A stretch of 64,000 bases of DNA from Acrocarpospora corrugata (GTDB lineage: Bacteria > Actinomycetota > Actinomycetes > Streptosporangiales > Streptosporangiaceae): NCBI RefSeq assembly GCF_009687845.1, contig NZ_BLAD01000076.1:1-64000 (forward strand), read 5' to 3'. The position numbers and the translations under genes were made by a program. Numbering within the stretch: the first letter of the stretch is position 1; every line of letters begins with the position of its first letter. Positions 7,870 to 20,921 of the stretch are shown here, in pieces. The notes under the pieces are model-generated. The model saw only the letters and a program-made list of their open reading frames with translations, made no database searches and was not told the origin of the DNA.

Positions 7870-7907
7870 GACAGCGGGTCCGCGTCACACTACCCGAACC
7901 CGCTGTC
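7870..7907 (-). terminator. Hairpin between pafA and the FKBP gene
   Basis: A 10-bp perfect inverted repeat (7870-7879 with 7898-7907, GACAGCGGGT) lies 17 bp past the pafA stop. A direct copy of the left arm core also occurs about 14 bp to the left of it, so more than one pairing is possible. It most likely ends pafA transcription. Confidence 0.55.
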
Positions 7908-7924
7908 TGGATGATGTAAGGAGA

Positions 7925-9283
7925 TCACATTCCCGCGATCAGCTTGTCCACCCGCTCGTCGACGCTGCGGAACGGGTCCTTGCACAGCACCGTGCGCTGC
8001 GCCTGATCGTTCAGCTTCAGGTGCACCCAGTCAACCGTGAAGTCACGGCGCTTCTCCTGCGCCCTGCGGATGAACTCGCCGCGCAGCCTGGCCCGGGTGG
8101 TCTGCGGCGGGACCGACTTGGCTTCGAAGATCTTGATGTCGGACGCCACCCGCTCCACCGCGCCGCGCTTCTGCAGCAGGTAGAACAGGCCCCGGCGGCG
8201 GTGCACGTCGTGGTAGGCCAGATCCAGCTGGGCGACCCTGGGCGAGGACAGCGGCAGGTCGTACTTCTTTCTGTAACGTTCAATCAGCTGGTATTTGGTG
8301 ACCCAGTCGATCTCCCGGGAGACCAGGTCCAGGTCGCCGGTCTCCACCGCGCGCAGGGTGCGCTCCCAGAGTTCCAGCACCCGCTTGCTGATCTCGTCGC
8401 CGCCGCGCCGGTCCACGAAGTCCTTGGCCTTGCCCAGGTACTCCTGCTGGATCTCCAGCGAGGACGCCTCCCGGCCGTTGGCCAGCCGGACCCTCCGGCG
8501 ACCGGTCATGTCATGCGAGACCTCGCGGATCGCCCGGATCGGGTTCTCCAGCGACAGATCGCGCATCACCACGCCGGCCTCGATCATGCGCAGCACCAGG
8601 TCGGTGGCGCCGACCTTGAGCAGCATGGTGGTCTCGCTCATGTTGGAGTCGCCGACGATGACGTGCAGGCGGCGGAACCGCTCGGCGTCGGCGTGCGGCT
8701 CGTCCCTGGTGTTGATGATCGGGCGGCTCCGGGTGGTCGCCGACGAAACGCCCTCCCAGATGTGCTCGGCCCGCTGCGAGACGCAGTAGACCGCTCCACG
8801 CGGCGTCTGCAGCACCTTGCCGGCGCCGCAGATGATCTGACGGGTGACCAGGTAGGGGATCAGCACGTCGGCCAGGCGGCCGAACTCGCCGTGCCGGCCG
8901 ACCAGATAGTTCTCGTGGCAGCCGTAGGAGTTCCCGGCCGAGTCGGTGTTGTTCTTGAACAGGTAGATGTCCCCGGCGATGCCTTCCTCGCGGAGCCGTT
9001 TCTCGGCGTCCACCAGAAGACCTTCCAGGATTCGCTCGCCCGCCTTGTCGTGGGTTACCAGCTCCACGACGTTGTCGCACTCGGGCGTGGCGTACTCGGG
9101 ATGGCTGCCCACGTCCAGATACAGGCGTGCGCCGTTGCGGAGGAAGACATTGCTCGATCGGCCCCAGGACACCACTCGCCGGAACAGGTAGCGCGCCACC
9201 TCGTCCGGTGACAGCCTGCGCTGCCCCCGGAATGTGCAGGTGACGCCGTACTCGTTCTCCAGCCCGAAGATGCGACGATCCAT
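7925..9283 (-). CDS. pafA: Pup-protein ligase PafA
   Basis: PafA attaches deamidated Pup to substrate lysines, marking them for the proteasome. The 452-residue protein matches the glutamine-synthetase-like fold of the family closely: [16 protein letters not shown] at the start, then [59 protein letters not shown] and [16 protein letters not shown] near the end. The GxENEYG and N-N-T-D motifs supply metal/ATP residues. ATG at 9283 follows an AGGG ribosome site with 7-bp spacing; a GTG one codon earlier is possible. It differs from Dop in this window by lacking the Dop loop insertion after residue 35. Identification is firm. Confidence 0.97.
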   Translation of the reverse strand: MDRRIFGLENEYGVTCTFRGQRRLSPDEVARYLFRRVVSWGRSSNVFLRNGARLYLDVGSHPEYATPECDNVVELVTHDKAGERILEGLLVDAEKRLREEGIAGDIYLFKNNTDSAGNSYGCHENYLVGRHGEFGRLADVLIPYLVTRQIICGAGKVLQTPRGAVYCVSQRAEHIWEGVSSATTRSRPIINTRDEPHADAERFRRLHVIVGDSNMSETTMLLKVGATDLVLRMIEAGVVMRDLSLENPIRAIREVSHDMTGRRRVRLANGREASSLEIQQEYLGKAKDFVDRRGGDEISKRVLELWERTLRAVETGDLDLVSREIDWVTKYQLIERYRKKYDLPLSSPRVAQLDLAYHDVHRRRGLFYLLQKRGAVERVASDIKIFEAKSVPPQTTRARLRGEFIRRAQEKRRDFTVDWVHLKLNDQAQRTVLCKDPFRSVDERVDKLIAGM

Positions 9284-9370
9284 CACATCACCCTATGCCC
9301 CGAATGGCGGAACGACATAGGGATCATGAAGTGGATTGTCGCCGGGCGCGGCCCGGGGGTCGCCGAACGG

Positions 9371-10030
9371 TCAGAAATAGATCTCCACAACCTTGGTGAC
9401 CTGGCCGTTCGTCACGGTGATCATGGCGGTGAGGCGGCCGTCGCGAGCGTGCTCGGCGAGTCGCGCGCGGGAGCAGCGCTGGGTGCCGAGGGCGTCGTCG
9501 TTGATCGTCTGATCGTTGCCGGTGCAGCCGGTGGCGCTCAGGTAGACGACGCCGGGCGCCAGCGTCGCGGCGTAGGCGGTGCCGTCGCCCTCGGCGGGGG
9601 TGACGTAGGTGCCGCCGTCCCAGCGGACCGGGACGTACTCGGCGGTGTCCCCGTCCTTCATGGTGACGAAACGGCCGCGCAGGATGCCGTCGGCGCTGGG
9701 GCTGATCCGCTTGGTGAAGTCGTGGCCGGGGTCGAACTGGAATTTGGCGCCCCGGATCCGCGGCTGCTTGGGGCCGATGACGTCACTCTGGTCGTACTCG
9801 CCGGACGGCTCGGTCACCTGGTTGGCCGGCGAGGGCTCCGGGGACGGCGTCGCGGCCGGGGTGGCGGCCTCCGGGGTGCCCGCCGGGGTGGCCGTGACGG
9901 TGGCCGGGGCGGAGGAGGCGGGCGCCGTGACGGTCACCGTCGCGGCCGGGGCCGCGGCCTCGGTGCCGGAACAGGCCGCGAGCGAGAGTATGGCGACGGC
10001 CAGAGCGGCCTGCCGGATATAAGTCGTCAT
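9371..10030 (-). CDS. Putative lipoprotein, function unknown
   Basis: The 219-residue product has a clear lipoprotein signal (AALAVAILSLAAC, Cys at about 20), then a long linker of Ala, Thr, Pro and Val (about 21-75) and a compact C-terminal domain (about 85-219). The domain contains two cysteines that may form a disulfide (SATGCTG and TQRCSR) and ends VVEIYF. I do not recognise a named family. It lies between prcA and pafA in the same direction, with a strong hairpin on its upstream side, so it is probably transcribed separately from the proteasome genes. Confidence 0.75.
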   Translation of the reverse strand: MTTYIRQAALAVAILSLAACSGTEAAAPAATVTVTAPASSAPATVTATPAGTPEAATPAATPSPEPSPANQVTEPSGEYDQSDVIGPKQPRIRGAKFQFDPGHDFTKRISPSADGILRGRFVTMKDGDTAEYVPVRWDGGTYVTPAEGDGTAYAATLAPGVVYLSATGCTGNDQTINDDALGTQRCSRARLAEHARDGRLTAMITVTNGQVTKVVEIYF

Positions 10031-10094
10031 ATGCGGAAAAGACTAGCGAAATCCGCATTTGGTTGTGCCCAGAACCCGGGGGACCCCGAAACGC

Positions 10095-10126
10095 CCGGAT
10101 GGCCACCGATCTCGGTGGCCATCCGG
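10095..10126 (-). terminator. Strong hairpin directly after prcA
   Basis: A 32-bp perfect palindrome (15-bp arms 10095-10109 and 10112-10126) begins six bases past the prcA stop. In RNA it would form at least a 13-bp stem with a six-base loop. It probably ends the prcBA operon. Confidence 0.75.
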
Positions 10127-10132
10127 TGCTCG

Positions 10133-10930
10133 TCAGTCGGATCCGGTGTCGATGTCGCCGTCCGGGGCGGTCGGCGGGCCGGTGTCGACCTCGGGCGCGC
10201 CATCCTCCGGCAGCGTCGGCTCCGGCGGGGCGGGGGACGCCCCGGGGGCCGCCAGCAGGCGCTCCAGGCGCGGCCCGGCCAGCCGCAGGAACTTGCGCGG
10301 CTCCCGGGTCCTGTCCAGTACGGCGACCTCCAGCTGGCCGCTCGGGGGGCGTTCTCCACCGGGCTCGGTCAGCGCGGCGAGCGCGGCGTCCAGTGCCTCC
10401 GCCAGCGGCAGCCCCGGCCGGTAGCGCTCCTTCAGCCGCCCGGCGACGGCCTCGGACTGGCCGCCGATGACGGCCATGCCCTGCTCGTCGAAGACCGAGC
10501 CGTCGAAGGTCAGCCGGTAGATCTGGTCCTCCTCGGTGGCGTCGCCCACCTCGGCGACCACGATCTCCACCTCCAGGGACTTGATCGAGTCGGTGAAGAT
10601 CATGCCGAGCTGCTGCGCGTACAGGTTGGCGAGGCCGCGACCGGTGACGTCGTTGCGGTTGTAGGTGTAGCCGTTGATGTCCGCGTACCTGATCCCCGCC
10701 AGGCGGAGCGACTCGAACTCGTTGTAGCGGCCGACCGCGGCGAAGCCGATCCGGTCGTAGATCTCACTGATCTTGTGCAGGGCCTTGGACGGGTTCGGCG
10801 CCACGAACAGGATGCCGTCCGCGTACTGCATCACGACCACGCTCCGGCCGCGGGCGATGCCCTTCCGCGCGTATTCCGCCCGGTCGCGCATGATCTGCTC
10901 GGGCGATGCGTATCCGAAAGGTATGGACAC
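10133..10930 (-). CDS. prcA: 20S proteasome alpha subunit PrcA
   Basis: PrcA forms the outer heptameric rings that gate the bacterial 20S core and dock the Mpa ATPase. The 265-residue protein begins [25 protein letters not shown], the typical gate-forming N terminus, followed by [32 protein letters not shown]. It lacks an N-terminal propeptide, as expected for an alpha subunit. The tail (about 230-265) is Pro/Asp-rich and variable. The GTG start at 10930 lies 16 bp after the prcB stop, so prcBA forms one operon ending at the 10095-10126 hairpin. Identification is firm. Confidence 0.97.
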   Translation of the reverse strand: MSIPFGYASPEQIMRDRAEYARKGIARGRSVVVMQYADGILFVAPNPSKALHKISEIYDRIGFAAVGRYNEFESLRLAGIRYADINGYTYNRNDVTGRGLANLYAQQLGMIFTDSIKSLEVEIVVAEVGDATEEDQIYRLTFDGSVFDEQGMAVIGGQSEAVAGRLKERYRPGLPLAEALDAALAALTEPGGERPPSGQLEVAVLDRTREPRKFLRLAGPRLERLLAAPGASPAPPEPTLPEDGAPEVDTGPPTAPDGDIDTGSD

Positions 10931-10946
10931 CTCGTGGGGTTCCTCT

Positions 10947-11783
10947 CTAGCGCAGCGGGGCGGTGGGGCCGTCGGGGTTGGTCATCCGGGCTTCCAGCAT
11001 CGCGTGCACGTAGCCCGCGACCTCGTCGTCGCCGAGGCGCCGGTAGCCCTCCGCCGTGATCACCGCGGCCACCGGCCAGATCTTGCGGGTCACGTCGGGC
11101 CCGCCGGTCGCCGAGTCGTCGTCGGCCGCGTCGTACAGCGCCTGCACGCAGGTCAGCACCGCGTCCTCGGGCGAGGCGTTCTCCCGGTAGAGCTTCTTCA
11201 GCGAGCCCTTGGCGAAGATCGAGCCGGATCCGATCGAGTGATACTGCGTCTGCTCGTAGGGGCCGCCGCCCACGTCGTAACCGAAGATCCGCCCGGCGTC
11301 CAGATTCAGGTCGTAGGCCGCGAAGATCGGGACCACCGCGAGGCCCTGCATGGCCATCGGCAGGTTGCCCTTGATCATGGTGGCGAGCCGGTTGGCCTTA
11401 CCGTCGGTGGAGAGCGAGCGGCCCTCCATCTTCTCGTAGTGCTCGAGTTCGACCTGGTAGAGCCGGGCCATCTCGATGCCGGTGCTGGCGGTTCCGGCGA
11501 TGCCGAGGCAGGAGTGGTCGTCGGTGCGGAACACCTTCTCTATGTCCCGCTGCAGGATCATGTTGCCGGAGGTGGCACGCCGGTCACCGGCCATCACCAC
11601 GCCGCCCGCGCAGGTCATGGCGATGATCGTGGTCGCGTGCGGGATCTGGTCGCCTACCGGGGCGGCCAGCGTCTGGGCCCGGAACGGCAGCAGATCCGGC
11701 GCGTGCACTCCCAAGAACTCGGTGAACGACGAAGATCCGGTATTCGTGAAGAGGTTGTTCATCCAGGCCTGCTGAGATGCCAC
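10947..11783 (-). CDS. prcB: 20S proteasome beta subunit PrcB (proteolytic)
   Basis: PrcB is the N-terminal threonine protease of the proteasome core. The 278-residue precursor has a 50-residue propeptide ending in QIPHA; autocleavage would expose Thr51 in [21 protein letters not shown]. Other family landmarks are [43 protein letters not shown] and [16 protein letters not shown]. The GTG at 11783 follows a GGAGGGA site at 7 bp; an in-frame ATG seven codons later is possible. Unlike in mycobacteria, pup is not directly upstream: a plus-strand gene and a hairpin lie between. Identification is firm. Confidence 0.97.
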   Translation of the reverse strand: MASQQAWMNNLFTNTGSSSFTEFLGVHAPDLLPFRAQTLAAPVGDQIPHATTIIAMTCAGGVVMAGDRRATSGNMILQRDIEKVFRTDDHSCLGIAGTASTGIEMARLYQVELEHYEKMEGRSLSTDGKANRLATMIKGNLPMAMQGLAVVPIFAAYDLNLDAGRIFGYDVGGGPYEQTQYHSIGSGSIFAKGSLKKLYRENASPEDAVLTCVQALYDAADDDSATGGPDVTRKIWPVAAVITAEGYRRLGDDEVAGYVHAMLEARMTNPDGPTAPLR

Positions 11784-11938
11784 GCGACTCCCTCCAAGTG
11801 TCGTCTGTTTAGGCCGACCCTACTCACCTCGGCGCACTGCTTGCACTCTTCCCGATCAGCTGAGCGCGAACCGCATTCAAGATCCCTGGCTTGTTATGTA
11901 CGACTTGCGCCCGCGATATCACGATCTATCGTCGGGAT

Positions 11939-12619
11939 GTGGGACTGGAGATCGTGGTGCGCAACCCCTCGCCGTACGAGCGGACCGGGGTGATCTTCGC
12001 AGACCTGCCGGAGAGCCACCCGCATCTGCGCGGCCCCGGCGGGAGCGGAGTGCCGGTGCAGTGGCTGGAACACGGCCCGACGCTCGTCGGCGGCGAGGTC
12101 GTGGCGCCCATGGTGACGGTGGCCGCCCAGGTGACGGTCCCGGCGTCCGGAGAGATCGTCCTGGTCGCGTCCGCCGCGCCCGCCTGGTCGCCGGGTCAGT
12201 CGCCGGGTCATGTGCCCGGCGGGAGTCTGCCGGCTCCGGGAGTGCTGGACAACGGGCTGCTCCGGGTCGAGGCCGGGCCCGGCGGCACGATCACGCTGCG
12301 GGACCGGGACGGCGGGGAGGTCCGGGGCGTCTGCCACGGCGGGGAGATCGACGACGTCCTGCGGGGCACGCTGGTGTCGGCGGTGGAGATCATCGGGGGT
12401 GAGCTGACCACCCGGGTGGAACTGCGCGCGGGTGAGCCCTTCGCGCGGCTGGAGACGGCGGCGGAACCGCCTGCCGGTCTGACTGTCATCCCGGGGGCGC
12501 CCGGTTGTTTCGCGGTGCTGCCAAGTCCTGGCGATGAATCGGTCTCCGCGCGGCTGGCCAGGGAATACCGCGAGGAGTCACTGGTCGTGAGCGAACGACG
12601 CGGCGCCCCGTCCCAGTAG
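11939..12619 (+). CDS. Short protein resembling the middle beta-sandwich of GH38 alpha-mannosidases (possible relic)
   Basis: From GTG 11939 the product is 226 residues. It reads like the non-catalytic beta-sandwich portion of glycoside hydrolase family 38 proteins: IVVRNPSPYERTGVIFADLP, a later VPVQWLEHG, and LDNGLLRVEAGPGGTITLRDRD. The N-terminal catalytic barrel and zinc-binding residues of GH38 are missing, and the C-terminal super-sandwich is cut short. It may be a gene remnant or a free-standing carbohydrate-binding-like domain. No good ribosome site is visible, and the frame is also open from TTG at 11891. It runs against prcB and pup and separates them. Family link is by recalled pattern only. 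Confidence 0.5.
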   Translation: MGLEIVVRNPSPYERTGVIFADLPESHPHLRGPGGSGVPVQWLEHGPTLVGGEVVAPMVTVAAQVTVPASGEIVLVASAAPAWSPGQSPGHVPGGSLPAPGVLDNGLLRVEAGPGGTITLRDRDGGEVRGVCHGGEIDDVLRGTLVSAVEIIGGELTTRVELRAGEPFARLETAAEPPAGLTVIPGAPGCFAVLPSPGDESVSARLAREYREESLVVSERRGAPSQ

Positions 12620-12675
12620 GCGACTGGTCGGAACGCCGCGGTTCACGCAGAGAATCCCCGGGACCGCGCCGCTCA

Positions 12676-12701
12676 CCGGGCAGGCTGTCGGGCCTGCCCG
12701 G
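12676..12701. terminator. Bidirectional hairpin between pup and the plus-strand gene
   Basis: Arms 12676-12685 and 12692-12701 pair perfectly over 10 bp (CCGGGCAGGC) with a 6-base loop. It lies between the convergent ends of the GH38-like gene and pup and can serve both. Confidence 0.6.
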
Positions 12702-12751
12702 CTCCGGCGGACGTCCGCTCGACTTCGGTCAAACTGACGGGGATTCCCCCC

Positions 12752-12961
12752 TTACTGGCCGCCCTTCTGAACGTAGCTGCGCACGAACTCCTCGGCGTTC
12801 TCTTCGAGCACTTCGTCGATCTCGTCGAGGATCGCGTCCACGTCGTCGGTGAGCTTCTCATGCCGTTCCTGGACATCGGTGGCGTCCTGCGCCTCGACGT
12901 CTTGGGTCTCACTCTCGGTGCGGCCAGTCTGCTTCTGACCGCCGGTGTCCTTGCTCGCCAT
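12752..12961 (-). CDS. pup: Prokaryotic ubiquitin-like protein Pup
   Basis: Pup is the small, largely disordered protein that tags substrates for the Mpa-proteasome. The 69-residue product has the expected acidic, helix-forming middle (about residues 35-60, DDVDAILDEIDEVLEENAEE), the FVRSYVQKGG C-terminal motif, and ends in Gln. The C-terminal GGQ means Dop must deamidate it to GGE before PafA can use it. The length is slightly above the usual 60-65. ATG at 12961 follows GGAGGT with 9-bp spacing. It stands alone, with prcBA separated by a plus-strand gene and dop about 21 kb away on the same strand. Confidence 0.97.
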   Translation of the reverse strand: MASKDTGGQKQTGRTESETQDVEAQDATDVQERHEKLTDDVDAILDEIDEVLEENAEEFVRSYVQKGGQ

Positions 12962-13110
12962 CGGTGATACCTCCGCTCGGGGGACCTCTCTGCCTCATAT
13001 CTTCCCCGAACCGACCGACAACTCGCCTGAATCGTCGTGTGATCTTTGGCTCGGCGAAGCGGTGCCGACAGACAACCCGCTGAGCGGGCCAAACGCAAGT
13101 GGCCTTGACT

Positions 13111-13140
13111 GGATAGCAAAACTATCCAACAATTGGATAG
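13111..13140. promoter_or_regulatory. Operator-like palindrome upstream of the small membrane gene
   Basis: CTATCCAA (13122-13129) and TTGGATAG (13133-13140) form a perfect 8-bp inverted repeat with a 3-bp spacer. A third half-site GGATAG at 13111-13116 pairs with the same left arm. A TTGACT at 13105-13110 could be a -35 box, placing the palindrome across the promoter. The form resembles MarR/TetR-type operators. It lies 31 bp before the ATG at 13172 in the pup divergent region. Confidence 0.55.
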
Positions 13141-13171
13141 CACCACTTCCCAACGAAACGGATCATGGCCC

Positions 13172-13576
13172 ATGTCCCCCTCGTCGCTCAGCACCGCCGG
13201 CATCCTGCTCATCACCGTCTCCGGGGTCGGAATCGGCGGGCTTTCCCTGCTCGGCCACATCCTCGGGCGGATCCCCGGCTACCTCGACAACCCGGTCCGG
13301 CGCGGCCTCTGGCGGGCCGGGCACGCCCATGCGGGGGTTTTGGTCCTCTTCGCGCTGGTCGCCCTGCTATACCTAGATCATGCAGATCTGTCCGCAGGGA
13401 TGCGGGCGCTGGCCCGGGTGCTGATCGTGGCCGCGCCCATCCTGATGCCGCTCGGTTTCTTCCTGTCGGTCGCACGGCCGTCGGACGTCAAGCCGAACAA
13501 ACTGATATGGCTTACCGTGCTCGGCGGAGTGGCGCTGGGAGCCGGGACGATGATCCTCGGGATCGGCCTGGTGTAG
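13172..13576 (+). CDS. Small membrane protein with four predicted spans
   Basis: The 134-residue product has four hydrophobic segments (about residues 8-28, 43-63, 71-93 and 106-134), with a conserved-looking RAGHAHAGVLVLFALV in span 2 and short loops. I do not recognise a named family, although the GHAHAGV motif occurs in small actinobacterial integral membrane proteins. ATG at 13172 is chosen because the 13 upstream codons lack a ribosome site and overlap the operator-like region. The perfect palindrome just upstream suggests repression by an outside regulator. It is divergent from pup. Confidence 0.7.
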   Translation: MSPSSLSTAGILLITVSGVGIGGLSLLGHILGRIPGYLDNPVRRGLWRAGHAHAGVLVLFALVALLYLDHADLSAGMRALARVLIVAAPILMPLGFFLSVARPSDVKPNKLIWLTVLGGVALGAGTMILGIGLV

Positions 13577-13681
13577 ATCGGATCGTTATCTCCCGCACGG
13601 GGAGTGACGCCGCCCTCCGGAACCGTGACAGAGCACAATATGGAACTCGGGAACGGCAGGGCTCGGAGCAGACGGGTGGAT

Positions 13682-14584
13682 ATGGGAACGGATCGCGCAC
13701 GACTGCTCCTGGAGCGCTATCGGCTGGCCTCGCCGATTCGTCGTGATGGCACGGGAATCATGTGGCAGGCTCATGACCTGCGGCTGACTCGCGATGTGGC
13801 GATCAAGGAGGTGCAGCCGCCGTACCGGCTGGACATGCCCGACCTGGAGGACACCCGGCGGCGCGCCCTGAAGGAGGCGCGGTCGGCGGCGCGGCTGAGC
13901 CATCCCGGGATCATCACCGTGCACGACCTGTTCGAGGAGAACGGCCGGCTCTGGATCGTCACCGAGTTCCTGGAGGGGCTGACCCTGAAGGAGACGATCG
14001 GGCACATCGGGCGGATGCCGGTGCGCTGGTCGGCCTGGCTGGGGTTCCAGCTTCTGGCGGGGATCCGGCACGCGCACCTGTGCGGCGTGGTGCACGGGGA
14101 CATCAAGCCGGAGAACATCCTGCTGACCGGGGACCGGGTGGTGCTGACCGACTTCGGGATCGCGGCCCTGGAGGAGGACACGACCTCCTCGCAGACCATC
14201 CCGCTCACCCGCTCGGCCGCCTACCTGGCGCCGGAGCGCATGCGCGGGGAGCGCGCCACGCAGGCGTCGGATCTGTGGTCGCTGGGGGCGACCATGTACG
14301 CGGCGGTGGAGGGGCGGCCGCCCTATCCCGGGGACGGGCCGCTGTCCATGCTCGGGATGGCGCTGACCCACGAGCCCGATCCGCCGTCGAACGCCGGGGC
14401 GCTGTGGCCGGTCATCGAGGGGCTGCTGCGGCGGGAGGCGGCCCGGCGGCTGACCGGGGAGACGGTGGCGCTGCTCCTGGCCGACCTGCTCCGCCGTGAG
14501 GGGATCTCGGCGGCGACCCCCGGCCGCCGCCCCCAGACCCTGCCATCGAGCGAGAACCTCCCGCCGGGCGCCTTTACTTTGTAG
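13682..14584 (+). CDS. Soluble serine/threonine protein kinase
   Basis: The 300-residue product is a Hanks-type kinase domain with no membrane span or sensor domain. Visible motifs are the ATP-binding lysine in DVAIKEVQ, the catalytic loop VHGDIKPENILL, the metal-binding DFG in LTDFGIAAL, and YLAPERM. The loop reads HGD instead of HRD, so it is a non-RD kinase, and the glycine loop is degenerate (IRRDGTGIMWQA). Several upstream starts are possible; ATG 13682 gives the most compact domain. Its stop is only 3 bp from the stop of the convergent cobN, so the two transcripts must overlap. Substrates are unknown. Confidence 0.9.
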   Translation: MGTDRARLLLERYRLASPIRRDGTGIMWQAHDLRLTRDVAIKEVQPPYRLDMPDLEDTRRRALKEARSAARLSHPGIITVHDLFEENGRLWIVTEFLEGLTLKETIGHIGRMPVRWSAWLGFQLLAGIRHAHLCGVVHGDIKPENILLTGDRVVLTDFGIAALEEDTTSSQTIPLTRSAAYLAPERMRGERATQASDLWSLGATMYAAVEGRPPYPGDGPLSMLGMALTHEPDPPSNAGALWPVIEGLLRREAARRLTGETVALLLADLLRREGISAATPGRRPQTLPSSENLPPGAFTL

Positions 14585-14587
14585 ATT

Positions 14588-18760
<4,173 letters not shown>

Positions 18761-18807
18761 GCGAAGGCCCTCCCTCGGGGTCCGCGCCCCGGGTCGTCGA
18801 AAGTCAC

Positions 18808-18942
18808 GACGACGCGAGTGTCCTGGCTCCCGGATCGACGCTCCCCCCGGCCTTCCCTGTGACAGTGGCCATGGTGGGGGTCGCTCCCCGGTGACAGTGG
18901 CGGGACCGCGCCGGATTCACACCGGCTTCCTCGTACGCCGTC
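18808..18942 (-). promoter_or_regulatory. Cobalamin (B12) riboswitch upstream of cobN
   Basis: On the minus strand the order of conserved elements is correct: GGAAGCCGGTGTGAATCCGG (about 18912-18931), the GCGGTCCCGCCACTGT core (about 18893-18908), and a B12 box GAGCCAGGACACTC (18816-18829). A P1 helix of 8 pairs, including G-U, can form between 18935-18942 and 18808-18815. A second GCCACTGTCAC copy occurs in the variable arm. The 50 nt between aptamer and GTG carry CCCGGGG/CCCCGAG stretches near the ribosome site, suggesting translational control. Confidence 0.9.
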
Positions 18943-19054
18943 GCCAGGAGGAGCGTATGCCAACACCTCCTTCTTGGACAGTCAGCCCCAATCCACACCA
19001 ACCGGTCAAGCCCACAGTCGAGGGGACAGTCGTGTAGCCGGGGTGCGACGGCGA

Positions 19055-19320
19055 CCCGTCGTTCGGCTCCACCAGGGCCCTGGCGGGTCGGCGTACGGGC
19101 CAGACGGCGAGGTTCATGTCCGTGCCCGTCGTTCGGCTCCGTCAGAGCCCTGGTGCGTCGATGTACCGGTGACGGCGAAGTTCATGTCCGTGCCCCTCGC
19201 TCGCCTCCGACAGGGCCCCGGTGCGTCGGCGCACCGGTGACGGCGAGGTTCAGGCGGTGTCGTCGCTTGGCTCCACCAGCGCCTTGGTGCGAGGCGTGTC
19301 GACGCGACAACGGCGCGCTA
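19055..19320. repeat. Four imperfect tandem copies of a 66-70-bp unit upstream of cobG
   Basis: Copies begin near 19055, 19125, 19193 and 19259, with periods of 70, 68 and 66 bp. Each starts with a CGTCGTTCGGCTCC-like block, then CAGGGCCCTGGTGCGTCGG, then GGTGACGGCGAGGTTC. From about 19330 to 19500 follow shorter repeats (22-30 bp) built on AGCGGCACACGCCCGAG. No convincing gene fits; the stretch separates the cobN riboswitch from cobG. Confidence 0.8.
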
Positions 19321-19604
19321 TGGGGCGCTATCAGCGGCTCACACCCGAGAGCGGCGGCCAGCAGCAACTCGCACCCAAAAGCGTAGCCATCAACGGCACA
19401 CGCACGACAGCAGCGGCCATCGGCGGCACACTCCTGACAGCAGCGGCACACGCCCGAGGGCGAGGGTCGTCAGCGGCACACGTCCGAGAGTGGCGAGATC
19501 AGCAGATAGGGCACCCTGGGGAGCAAAGTTCTCGGACAGGCTCTACGATCCAGGGCGTGGCCATTGCCGGACATATTGGGATTTCGACGCGAAGGGTCGC
19601 AGAC

Positions 19605-20921
19605 GTGGATCCCATCCGTACGGGACCGGATGCCTGTCCCGGAACCCTGCAACTCCACCAGGCGGCCGACGGCCCGCTGGCCCGCGTACGCGTCCCCGGC
19701 GGCGAACTCCCCGTCGCCGCCCTCCGCGCCCTGGCCACAGACCTCGGCGACGGCTCGATCGAACTGACCTCCCGGGCGAACATCCAGGTACGCGCCCTCC
19801 GCGACCCCACCGCGTTCGCCACCCGGATCGCCGCCGCCGGACTGCTCCCCTCCCCCACGCACGAACGCGTCCGCAACATCCTCGCCTCCCCCCTGACCGG
19901 CCTCGGCCCCCACGGCACCCTCGACATCCGCCCTCTCCTCACCGCCCTGGACCACGGCCTCTGCGCCCACGCGCCCCTGGCAGCCCTCCCCGGCCGCTTC
20001 CTCTTCGCCCTCGACGACGGCACCGGCGACGTGGCCGCCCTCGGCGCCGACGTCACCGCACTCCCGGTCCCCGGCTCCATCGCGATCCTGCTCGCCGGCA
20101 TCGACCACGGCTTCCGCTGCTCCGCCGAGTCGGCCGTCCAGCTGATGCTGGCCGCCGCGGAGTGCTTCCTCGCCGAAAGAACCGCCCAGAACAGCCAGGC
20201 CTGGCGACTGGCCGAACTCCAGGACGGCCCGGCCCGGATAGCCGCGAGACTGGCCTCGAACCAAACTTCGGCACCGGAGGTCGACCCAAGCCCCGGCGAT
20301 AGAAACTCGCCTGAAACGGCTGGCCCGCCGCCCGTGGGGGTCGTATCGCTGCGTGATGGGACCTACGCGATCGGAGTGGCCGTTCCGCTGGGGCGGTTGT
20401 CGGCCGGGCAGGTGGAGGCGCTCGCTCGGGTGGCCGGACCCGGTGGGGTCGTGCGGTTGACGCCCTGGCGTGGGGTGGTCGTGGTCGGGTTGTCGGCGGA
20501 GGCTGTGGCCGCCGCCGAGGTCACGCTGGGGAACGCTGGGCTGGTCAGTGATCCTCGGTCGCCCTGGGTTGGGATCACGGCGTGTACGGGGCGGCCGGGT
20601 TGTGCGAAGTCGCTGACGGATGTGCGGGCGGATGCGCGAGCGTCGGTGGCGGGGGCCAGCGAGTTGAGGCCGGTGTCGTGGGCCGTCGGCCGGGTCGGAG
20701 CCGATCCGGATCGCCAGCCTGAGGGCCGAGTTGAGCAGGCCGGGGGGTCTAGGCCGGTGCATTGGGCGGGGTGTGAGCGGCGGTGCGGGCGGCCTCGGGG
20801 TGAGGTGGTGGATGTGGTGGCGGTTCCGGAGGGCTATCGGGTGGAGTTTGAGGGCGTTAGCCGTACATATCGGGAGTTGGATGCGGTGGTCGGGGATGTG
20901 CGGAGCAGGAGGCTTTGGTGA
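19605..20921 (+). CDS. cobG: Precorrin-3B synthase CobG
   Basis: CobG is the oxygen-using siroheme/4Fe-4S enzyme that makes precorrin-3B in the aerobic B12 route. The 438-residue protein has the duplicated nitrite/sulfite-reductase half-domains. The cluster cysteines are visible as CTGRPGC (C-x5-C) and GCERRCGRP (C-x3-C). GTG 19605 ([13 protein letters not shown]) has a GAAGGG site; an alternative GTG at 19557 lies 7 bp after a TACGAT hexamer and could be leaderless. A linker near 20260-20330 marks a change in codon use: C-ending codons before, G- and T-ending codons after. It is first in a five-gene operon. Confidence 0.93.
   Translation: MDPIRTGPDACPGTLQLHQAADGPLARVRVPGGELPVAALRALATDLGDGSIELTSRANIQVRALRDPTAFATRIAAAGLLPSPTHERVRNILASPLTGLGPHGTLDIRPLLTALDHGLCAHAPLAALPGRFLFALDDGTGDVAALGADVTALPVPGSIAILLAGIDHGFRCSAESAVQLMLAAAECFLAERTAQNSQAWRLAELQDGPARIAARLASNQTSAPEVDPSPGDRNSPETAGPPPVGVVSLRDGTYAIGVAVPLGRLSAGQVEALARVAGPGGVVRLTPWRGVVVVGLSAEAVAAAEVTLGNAGLVSDPRSPWVGITACTGRPGCAKSLTDVRADARASVAGASELRPVSWAVGRVGADPDRQPEGRVEQAGGSRPVHWAGCERRCGRPRGEVVDVVAVPEGYRVEFEGVSRTYRELDAVVGDVRSRRLW

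Noticed and set aside
19055-19500. CRISPR array
   Set aside because: Repeat units are 66-70 bp and imperfect throughout, with no constant repeat/variable spacer structure and no cas genes nearby.
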